From contig WBVU01000004.1 in the NCBI GenBank assembly GCA_009192285.1, positions 2,812,001-2,876,000 on the forward strand: a stretch of 64,000 nucleotides of DNA. Direction: 5' to 3'. Position 1 is the stretch's first letter, and every line of letters begins with the position of its first letter. This document shows, one piece after another, positions 56,311-64,000 of the stretch. The notes under the pieces were generated by a model. It had not been told where the DNA came from, ran no database searches, and saw only the letters and a list, made by a program, of their open reading frames with translations. The DNA is from Morchella semilibera. Its lineage: Eukaryota; Ascomycota; Pezizomycetes; Pezizales; Morchellaceae. Both the position numbers and the translations under genes were made by a program.

Positions 56311-57111
56311 TGGGTGTCGCGATAGCTCCCATGGCTCTCTCGGAGATGGTTCAAAATTACTACTGCCAAGCCTGTAGATTACTAATACTTGCTAGGGTGT
56401 CTTGGAGGGCACATAACCTCTTGCTAAACAAACCTTCTAGCAACGTCATATATTCACGTTGAAAACTAACCAACATATGCTCTCAGAGCAAACCCAACAT
56501 ATGCTCTCAGAACAAACCCAACATCTATCCCACACATCGGCCAAACCTTCTCGGAGTCCACCACTACTCCAAAAGGTTTCACGAATACCCTCAAAATCGT
56601 GGCTCGAGATCGTGGGCAATGCCGGAAAATCCCTATCTTTTGATACCCAAATGACTATATCTGTACTTGAAAACGAGATCAAAACAGCTAACTATTCAAA
56701 GAAAAGTTATCATGCCAACACCAAAGTGGACTCGAATACCAACACTCATGTTGATCTACGTCATTTAGTAACTTACCCAAAAGCATCGAAACACACTCGA
56801 GCAATCAATGATTCTGGCTCTGTGCGTTCTGGCGAAGACTGTGGAAGCTTTCGAAAGATCCTCTCATAGCTCTTAATGACTAATTTGATTTCGTGTGAGT
56901 GTTGGAAGAAGAGGTATAAGAACTGCTTCTTCCACCCTCGGGAGACCTTTCTTCACCATCCCCATTACTCTTCACAACCTCGCCAGGCATTGAGCTGGTG
57001 TGTTCTACCTATATTACGTTAATCATTCGCCTTTTCAATTTCATTTCAACTTGATACCATCCACTTCGACAGCTCCAACCTGATACCTCTCCCAGAGTTT
57101 CAAGTTGAAAG
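56311..57111. promoter_or_regulatory. Divergent region between transposase and passenger 1
   Basis: 801 bp. Contains a 28-bp direct repeat (about 56472-56528, ACATATGCTCTCAGA...) and an open frame at 56459-56869 (136 residues) with no recognisable domain, which may be chance. It probably holds two promoters. Confidence 0.45.
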
Positions 57112-59552
57112 ATGCCTCCCAACGCTAGTAAGGGTACCCCTGGGAAGGTAGTATATAAACACCACATGGTTGTTCCCTAATCCCTATACATTAGTTCCTA
57201 ACATACCTCCAGCCCGGTGGCAAGTCGAGAGGCCCCTCCCATCGTACTCACGATACCTTACAAAGCACTGCCAAAAGCCCTAGAGTAGAGATCCCAACCC
57301 CTCGAAAGCGTCAGCGCCAACCAGTCCCTGAATCCGAAGACGATATTGCCACAAGGCCCCGTCATTTGAACCCACAGGCTCCTGATAGCTCTCCCCAAAG
57401 CTCTCAAAGATTGTTCGCAACCCCCCGAAAACGTGGGCGCCAACAAGTTCTTGATTCCGAAGACGAGATTGCCACACGTCCCCATCGTTCTAACCTGCAG
57501 GCTCCTGATAGCCCTGACACCACTCCCGAAAGCCCTGAAAGATCTCGACCAACCCCTCGAAAGCGTCTGCACCAGCCTATCCCCGAAATCGAAGAGGAAG
57601 ACTCGGAGTTGATTGTTCTCTCACATAGAGTAGGAATTCCCTGGAGTTACGACGGTCCCCCACCAGACCTCACCCCTAAACAGCAACTGACACCCACGAA
57701 GACTGCTCCCGCGCCGCCCAAATCTTCGCAAGCACCCAAGCCGCCTCCACTTTGGAAAAAGGCAACAGCAGCAGCAGATATCGCGTTGGCTAAAGCTTAT
57801 CCAAGCACCCCAGAGACCATCACCACATCTCCTAAAACCACAGCAAAAACCCCCAAAACCACAGCAAAAACCTCTAAAACCACAGCAGCAACCTCCAAAA
57901 CCACAGCAACTTCCAAAACCACTTCAGCATCAGCAACACGGACTGCTGTCGCAGGCCCAAGTACTCCAAAAGCCACAACCAAAGCTCCAAGAGCAACAGC
58001 ACCAACTGCCCGGCGCCAAGATCTGCAGTCTGGGGGATCCTCTACTACTAATTCCCAACCTGCTAGTACACCCCCGAGAGCCATCCACAAAGCTCCCAGA
58101 GCTATCGCGGTATCTAAGAGCGCACATCAAGACGAAGATAGAGACGAGCACAACCATCCCGAGGGCGGAGACGAGGACGAGGACGAGGACAATCAAGACG
58201 AAGAAGAAGACGAAGAAGAAGACGAAGACGAAGACGACGAAGACGAAGACGAACCTCGCCACGCCTCACAAGGACGTCGTCAGAGACAGAAAAAAAAAAG
58301 GGCTTTCAAGGCAAAGTGGTCAAAGGAGGTTGTTTCGATGGACGCAAGCACTGCCAAGGTGACTTTGGGACTGGCCGCCTCGCCAAAGAGTTACAACAGG
58401 TTGAGGAAAGACCTCGCGGCAGAGATGACGAGAACAGGATGGGTCAATAAAAGAACTAGTGGGCTTAAACATTATAATGAGTTGGTGGCATGGCTTCTCG
58501 AACAGAGGCCTCAGGTAGGTTTGGCCACGATTATGGGAGGTCAGAGGAATAGCGCCAGGGCCAAGGTACAGGAAGCACTTACCTGGCTAGTGGTAGATGT
58601 CAGTCGGAAGGAAAAGGTCTCTAAGGGTATGGGGAACCGGGAATTCACCGAGATTGACGCTCACGACCCCGAGCTGGACGCTGACGATTCGGATGATCTG
58701 CCGCAAAGGTCCTCAGAGCGCTCGGCAAAGCGCCAGAAGCTATCGCCACACCCGGACCGGACTAATATCTGGGTCACCGTTGTCGACCCGGACCAGTTTA
58801 ACGACTATGATCCTGATGCTAGCAGACGGGAGTACGCTTGGACTCATGAAAATAATGAGCCTAGTTACGCTGCCGTGGTGACTCGGAAGAATATCCAAGA
58901 GCTTGGGAGAGTCGCATCCAAGCATATCCCTGTTGGTCGATTGGTCAGGGAATTCTATGGCTCGATGAACCAACCAGCCGAACCGGAGGAGGAGCCAACC
59001 TGGGTCCGCATAATGGACACTGAGGAGGTAGAAGCCTGGATGCTGGGAAGCCTGGCGAAACCTCTCCGGGTTCTGGCCATACTTCACAGAGAAGGCCAGA
59101 CTGAGCCCCATGGTGGTGATGAAACCCCTCCTAGAAGACTATACCAGCCGTACACCACCAGTGACGATTATGGACACTTTGAATATCCGGCTGAAGACTC
59201 TGAATTTGAGGGCGGAGTTAGATTGACCTCGATTGGAACCAGGCTTATCATGCCGAATAATGATGCATCGTTCCAGGTAAACCTCCACAAGATCTCGTCA
59301 CGCCGGAATAGGCAGCAAGCAGCCCTTGAGCTCCTCAACCAGAAGTACCTTAATAAGTACCCTGTGGGTGTTGGTATTGCAGACCCTAACTTCAGAATTG
59401 GGCGTGTCTGGGGGGCTGCGGAGATCGCTCAGAAGCGTGAGGAGGACAGAAACAAAGCCCCGCGCCGCCGTACAATGGGAAAGATGAAGACTCCCTTGGT
59501 TCCCCTCCCCGGAGGTAGTGGTGACGGTGACGGTGATGGTGATAGTGCTTAA
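57112..59552 (+). CDS. Plavaka passenger gene 1, unknown nuclear-type protein
   Basis: Exon 1 (57112-57147, MPPNASKGTPGK), a 65-bp intron with a CTAAC branch site, exon 2 (57213-59552); 791 residues, no stops. The N-terminus has three imperfect repeats of about 43 residues, each with TPRKR and most with SEDxIATRP. A Thr/Lys/Ala-rich stretch follows (KTTAKTPKTTAKTSKTT), then an acidic D/E run and a basic RRQRQKKKR (possible nuclear signal). The second half looks folded: KVTLGLAASPKSYNRLRKDL, TGWVNKRTSGLKHYNELVAW and, later, RLIMPNNDASFQVNLHKISS. I do not recognise a family. Being intact on the element suggests it matters to it, perhaps binding DNA or chromatin (inference). Confidence 0.82.
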
Positions 59553-60167
59553 GCCTATTTGGCGAGAGTTTGGAAAGGTTTTGCGAGATTCTGGTGAGTT
59601 ATTCGCACTTCAGCATGATTGATCTATGTTAACCGACCCCATAGATTTTTTCCCCACTATTTTTTATTAAGGTATACAGAGGTTTCGAAAGGTTTGGCGA
59701 TAGCTTTAAGAGCTTTCAAAACGGTCGGTAACAGCTTTGTGTTAGGTATTATTTGTTGTTTCCTTGGTCCGCGCATGTTAAACACGTAGCATTTTGGGTG
59801 ATTACTATTATTAGAGAGTGTTGATTTGAGGCTTGGTATTATTAGATAGCGTTGATTTATTCTTAGGTTGGGAGCATTTATTTGATACTGATAGGTAGCG
59901 AATATCAAAGTGATTTGAAGCCTTCTTGAATGCTACTAGTGATCTCGAAAGCTATCGCGAAGCCTCCTGAAAACATCATTATTGCGAGTGATTACCGATG
60001 AGACTATTTTAACCCAAATTGGTGTGCCCAGCCCATCTAATTAGCCAATTTTAGTCTGTATGTGGTTAGCCTTAGATTACATGAAAAATTTTCACGCCAA
60101 GCACTTCGTTTGATTAGAAATCAGGACAGCTTTCAAAACCCTCAGGGGGGCCCTCACAGGCATCAAG
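59553..60167. other. Spacer between the two passenger genes
   Basis: No gene seen. Holds several CGATAGCT / AAAGCTATCG motifs (59692-59704, 59950-59960) typical of the element, and presumably the passenger 2 promoter. Confidence 0.5.
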
Positions 60168-63012
60168 ATGCCTCAAGCAAAGCGTCCCTCAACGTCCGAA
60201 ACGACCAAATCTACCCCAAGGTTCCCTGACCCTAAAGACCACAATGGGGAAACTACACAGGAAGATCCAGACGAGGGTGAAACTGTACTCGAGAGAGCTT
60301 CCAACACTCTCACGAGAGTCAGCACAACCACGAAGAAAGCTCAAGGAAAGCGGCCGTCAGTATCCGAAAGGAGCACTTCTTCTCGTAAACGTTCAAGGCC
60401 CACAAATGAAATTTCATCGGATGAGGATCTACCTGATCCTCCATTGCGCCGTTCGGCCAAAGCTCAGCGAGTCCCCAAATCGTCTCTGAGGAGCCATTCT
60501 CGACGGAACAAAAAATCTAAAAAATCTGGTGCTCGGGTGGAGTTTAACATCGAAGAACAAACGTCGGAGGGGGAGCAAGAGGTTCAAGAGCGCCTTACAA
60601 CCAGTTCTTCAGAATATGATGATGACTGCCTAGACACTCCGGTAATACGCGACCAGAGCCTGAGGCATCAGGTCGGAGACAAGAGACCCCCGGGAACGCA
60701 GGTCGGAGACAAGAGACCCCCGGGTACGCAAGTCGCCGGAAAGAGACCTCCGAATAGTCAGGTAACGACTGCCAGAGGTGTGGCGAGTGCCCGGAGAAAG
60801 CCCACCAGTGCGGTTGCTGAGGCAATTGCGTCGTCAGCAGTGGAGATTAACGTTATTGAAGTAATTAACCCCAGTCCTTTTTTGATAAGTGACTGAAATG
60901 AAAGAAATTTTAGATGGGAAATCGTACATCGTCGAAGCCAACGAAAAATCCATCAAGCGCTCCACAAAGACCGCCGATGACTCCTGTGGACCCAGCGATG
61001 GCTCCTACTGCTACCCCCAGAAGACTGACTGCTTTTAATTACTCTTCATCTTTTCGTTTCCCGCCCCCTTCCTCTTCTAGGTTTGGAGAATCGTCACCAA
61101 CACCAATGGCATTGAATCCTGGATCCATGCCACCAAGCGATGATAGCTCCTGGGGCGGTTCTACAGGCTTTGGGATTAGCTCTCGAATGCCTCAAAGAAT
61201 GGAGCCATCCCCACTAGGGAGACCACCTCGGAATAATGATACAGCGAACTCTAACTATCTGTCGCCTTCACCTTCTTTACCTCCGCCCCACGATGACGAC
61301 AGGTATCATTACCAAACCCCTGAAAGCTCTCGTCAAGCCTCTTCTGGCCAGATACCTCGTATACCTGCTCCAAACTCTATATTACGGAGCGAGGCGGAAG
61401 ACTGGGCGGAGGGCCAAGGTACACTACCGAGGCGAGACGGAGATATATTATCCGAGGTGGATCGAGGCAAAACTATGGGAGCGAGGCGAGACACGAAGTA
61501 GAACCAGGGAACCGAGTATATTCTTAAAGGACTACAAACTCCTGAAGATAGGAAGGTTGCGTGAAGAGGAAAGGAAAAGAACTATCTACAAGCGAAAACG
61601 AGACCCCTATATATACACCACATGTCGACACGATGACTCATCCACATAACCCTGTACAGAACCCCATAGAATCTCCCAAAACCCGTAACCCCGAACCCAA
61701 CCTTATCTCCTAATCCCGAACCCCTATTACCGAACCAAAACCCTTGCTTCCGAAACCTAAAGAACCTAGAAGAATCCCTGACTAATCCCTCTTCCCGCAA
61801 CATCACTAGACCATGTTCCACGCCGTGATACTCTAGAAGTGCGAGTGTGCTTCCCCCGGAAGCCCAAAGGATCGAGAAAAAGTGTAGTATATTGATAGGT
61901 GATCACACACTGTTTGAGGAGCCTTTTCCAAGCCCTGCGAGACTCTCGGTTTTGGTGGTGAATATGTGGGTACAAGCAAGTCGTAGTGTAGGAATCAGCG
62001 GAGAAATCGACGAGGTTATTATAAAACAGGTGAGTGTCCCCGAAGATCCCATGATAGCTCCTAGGGAACTGAGGAGGCCCCACAGGTTAGGAGCTTGCAC
62101 TCCCGAGTGCGCTCACACCTGATGAGCGCAGTGAAGGAACGGCTAGCAGACTCTAGGATTTACGGAATTGCAAAGATTCGCACACAAGTGGAGAGGGCCG
62201 GGAGAGTTGACTATCTTTTGAGGAATGATCGGTTCATCAGCCATCCAGCGCATTATGAGGTATATCCAAATTCTTGGGGACCACGGCGATAGCTCTAACA
62301 AGCCTTAGACGTCTAGCTGCAAATTCTTGGCTCCGGAGATCATCGAGGTTTTATACTATAGGTTTTTTGATGGGGCGAGGAGGCGAGGGTCCCGTGAACC
62401 AGATTTCCTTGACCGAATAAACCATACGTTAATATATCTAATAGCGACCGCCATTTAGCATAGGATTCGCGCATGGTCCACGGGGAATTATGTGGTGCCG
62501 CAAAATTTCCAGACTCAAAATGATAGTGTAGTGAGTAAGTATTTCTCATATCTCCTAGAGATATGGCGAGTGCTAACCGAGGTGTTACGAATGCTCTAGA
62601 AACCTTCACGAGGATGGTAAACACTTGGACGTCACGTAGTCGTTCCAACCAAGAGGGCATCTTGAAATGGATAAAGGACAATCTCCGAGACAAGGTAAGA
62701 ACCCGATCTTAATCACCGGTTATAACCTAAACTAATGATTTGTAGATACAAGAGAAGAAGGGGGTCACGGTCGAGGATATCCCAGTCGAGGGTCTTAGCG
62801 AGGACGATGATGCTCTGGCGGAGGCTCTGAAAGCTCTCAGGAGTGCTCGGGGAGGCCAAGGCGAGAAATCTAAACCCGGAAAAACTAACCTTCCACCACA
62901 CGGGCTTGAATATGGTACGGATGGAGTGCCGGACCTACCTGAAGAAGAAGAGGAAGAGATTGAGGAAATAGTGGAAGAGGGTGGAGAAACAACAGAAGAG
63001 GACCCTAACTAA
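60168..63012 (+). pseudogene. Plavaka passenger gene 2, DUF6532-like, broken
   Basis: Six exons: 60168-60860, 60914-62029 (holding LTR-B at 61380-61830 plus a CTCTA copy), 62086-62259, 62309-62534, 62600-62694, 62746-63012. Without the LTR they join to 705 codons in one frame, broken only by a TAG at 62456-62458 where a Gln (CAG) is likely. Residues 1-390 are disordered and basic, with a 10-residue tandem repeat (QVGDKRPPGT, 60670-60765). About 405-620 resemble the fungal DUF6532 domain: GDHTLFEEPFPSPARLSVLV, RLADSRIYGIAKI, LIYLIATAI and HRIRAWSTG. The tail is acidic (EEEEEEIEEIVEE). The domain name is from memory; function unknown. Confidence 0.75.
61380..61830 (+). mobile_element. LTR-B solo copy in passenger 2, CTCTA duplication
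   Basis: A 451-bp insertion starting TATTACGGAGCGAGG and ending TTCCACGCCGTGATA, with CTCTA at 61375-61379 and 61831-61835. This is the only LTR-B with both ends and duplication clear, so it defines the family borders. The 5-bp duplication suggests an LTR. The TA...TA termini could be decayed TG...CA. Confidence 0.85.
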
Positions 63013-63189
63013 AATAACGAGATCTCTGAGAGGTATGGGGAAGTCTGTAGAGATAGTAATAAGACCTTATGTATTATTATAATTATTATATAGTGGCGAG
63101 ACTATAAGTGAATATATCCATACCATTCGAGGAACAGAAGAGGCCTCTGAAAGCTATCGTGAGGTGAATAAATACATGAAAAGCACCAA
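63013..63189. other. Passenger 2 3' flank
   Basis: Non-coding, with one GAAAGCTATCG motif at about 63148-63158. Confidence 0.4.
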
Positions 63190-63537
63190 CCAGCACCAGG
63201 AGCTAGATGTGCGCGCCAGGGACTCCCCAGGCGCAATGGATGATGGAAAGTATATTAGCAGGGGAGATCGGGGCGGAAACGTGATGCCCAGGCGGAGCCA
63301 GGCGCAGGGTATCTCCGCCAGGGATATAGGTGCCCTTCCAGGCGTTACCTGAGAGAAAACCAAACTCCTGGCGCTAACCGAGGTTGGGATTTAGTTCAGG
63401 GCTCTCAGGGCGTTGAAAGCCTCGCCCGGAGCGCCCGGAGGTTTGGCGAGGTTCTCAGGAGAATGGGTTTTTATCCGGTGCGCCCTCAGCGCCCTGAGCG
63501 CCTGGAGCACCCGGCGAAATCGGCAGGTTTGCTGATG
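63190..63537. repeat. Right terminal and subterminal array of the Plavaka element
   Basis: The motif CCAGGCGCA/GCGCCAGG recurs about ten times in both orientations (about 63220-63520), then the inverted repeat ending TTTGCTGATG at 63537. It is less regular than the left array, with no 29-bp tandem. Confidence 0.75.
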
Positions 63538-64000
63538 TCGGCAGGCATAGGAATGCGAATTCTTCCAAAAGAACTTTGTAGAGATCGCATTCCCCATTCT
63601 GCAGCCTGACGCGCCGATGTTATCTGTGCATTGAGCTTCACTAATGCTGCACGTTCACCATCATTAATTGGCCATTGACGGAATGATCCTTTGATAGGTT
63701 GTTTGATTTTGTCGGCAAGGCGTTGGGCCGTAGGGAAAGCTGTATCGGTAATGATGAAATAAGGGTTCGGTTTTTGGTTTTCAAGGCGTTGGTAAAAGGG
63801 ATACACGACAACTGAATCATGCCAAGAGCCAGGCACGTTAACAACGCAAAATATTATGCTTCCGTCGATACCAAACACAAAGATATTTGATGTAAAATAT
63901 GAAGCACACCATCTATTGTGATAAGCATTTTGAATATCAATGTTCCCGTCACATTCAAGAGGTAGATGTAGACCATCAGCAAATCCAAAACAATACTCAA
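63538..64000 (-). pseudogene. PIF/Harbinger transposase, catalytic part (runs off the window)
   Basis: The minus-strand frame is open to the window edge. It reads FGFADGLHLPLE (first catalytic Asp), NVPGSWHDSVV, YFIITDTAFP (second Asp) and ITSARQAAEWGMRSLQSSFG (Glu), the DDE_Tnp_4 layout of PIF/Harbinger. The Plavaka insertion at 63537 cuts it after RIPMPAD, and the tail is at 52720-52860. The N-terminus lies beyond 64000. Confidence 0.9.

Larger units (their letters stand above)
52861..63537. mobile_element. Plavaka DNA transposon, 10.7 kb, with two passenger genes
   Basis: Both ends begin CATCAGCAA (in inverted sense) and match at about 24 of the first 31 positions. TC flanks it on both sides (52859-52860, 63538-63539), and removing one TC restores the interrupted Harbinger frame, so the borders are exact. 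Inside: GC-rich subterminal arrays, the transposase (minus strand), and two plus-strand passenger genes. The transposase and passenger 1 are intact; passenger 2 is broken. Plavaka elements are cut-and-paste transposons related to the CMC/EnSpm group and are known mostly from fungi. Confidence 0.93.

Noticed and set aside
56459-56869. A 136-residue frame in the Plavaka divergent region as a third passenger.
   Set aside because: No domain, no intron signals and an N-terminus made of a short DNA repeat. It was left as part of the promoter region.
57797-58262. Antisense hydrophobic frames opposite passenger gene 1.
   Set aside because: They arise from complementing the Thr/Lys/Ala and Asp/Glu repeats; the sense frame is spliced and continuous.
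62536-62580. Reading on past DSVVSK into YFSYLLEIWRVLTE as coding in passenger 2.
   Set aside because: That reading runs into TAG soon after. A GTAAGT donor at 62535 and a CTAG acceptor at 62599 give a 65-bp intron that keeps the frame.
52861-63537. The 10.7-kb element as a Starship-type giant transposon.
   Set aside because: No tyrosine recombinase (DUF3435) captain. The transposase is of the DDE Plavaka type and the ends have inverted repeats.

Overview
The window looks like a repeat-dense chromosome segment of a filamentous ascomycete (Pezizomycotina, probably Leotiomycetes). Host genes have many short introns of about 50-65 bp with GT-AG ends and fungal CTAAC/CTGAC-type branch sites. The host proteins are of fungal types (Nem1, SUR7/PalI, Ups2/PRELI, a fungal PLC-like phosphodiesterase, a RECQ1-type helicase). 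The mobile elements are classic fungal ones: a chromodomain Ty3, a Tad-like LINE, pogo/Fot, Tc1/mariner, PIF/Harbinger and Plavaka. The species cannot be told from the sequence alone. All family names here come from reading motifs; no search was run.

1-17.1 kb and 20.0-39.0 kb are transposon graveyard. One LTR family of about 633 bp (called LTR-A here; begins TGTCCCGG, ends CCGTCACA) occurs about fifteen times. It is the 3' LTR of the chromodomain Ty3 copies at 2.7-7.3 kb and 33.4-37.7 kb, and five solo copies have clear 5-bp target duplications. Further LTR-like families (B, C, D), a LINE, a pogo element, a piggyBac remnant and a 137-bp MITE family are nested in each other. One intact-looking host gene, a 10-exon RecQ helicase (18.0-20.0 kb), sits alone in this region.

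39.7-50.1 kb is a gene island: nem1 (lipin-activating phosphatase), a coiled-coil protein, a mariner copy, a GPI-type PLC-like protein, a SUR7/PalI protein and a Ups2-like lipid-transfer protein. Exon structures were worked out by hand, and all keep frame.

50.8-64.0 kb is the most interesting part. A two-gene PIF/Harbinger element (Myb-like protein plus DDE transposase) has been split by a 10.7-kb Plavaka transposon at 52861-63537. The Plavaka element has imperfect 31-bp terminal inverted repeats starting CATCAGCAA, a 2-bp target duplication, GC-rich subterminal arrays and an intact 1000-residue transposase. It also carries two long intron-containing passenger genes: one unknown, one with a DUF6532-like domain and now broken by an LTR insertion and a TAG codon. 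The 137-bp MITEs elsewhere in the window share the CATCAGCAA ends and, in the clearest copies, the 2-bp duplication, so they are plausible non-autonomous partners of a Plavaka-type transposase. Nested insertions give a relative order: Harbinger first, then Plavaka, then the LTR inside the Plavaka passenger.
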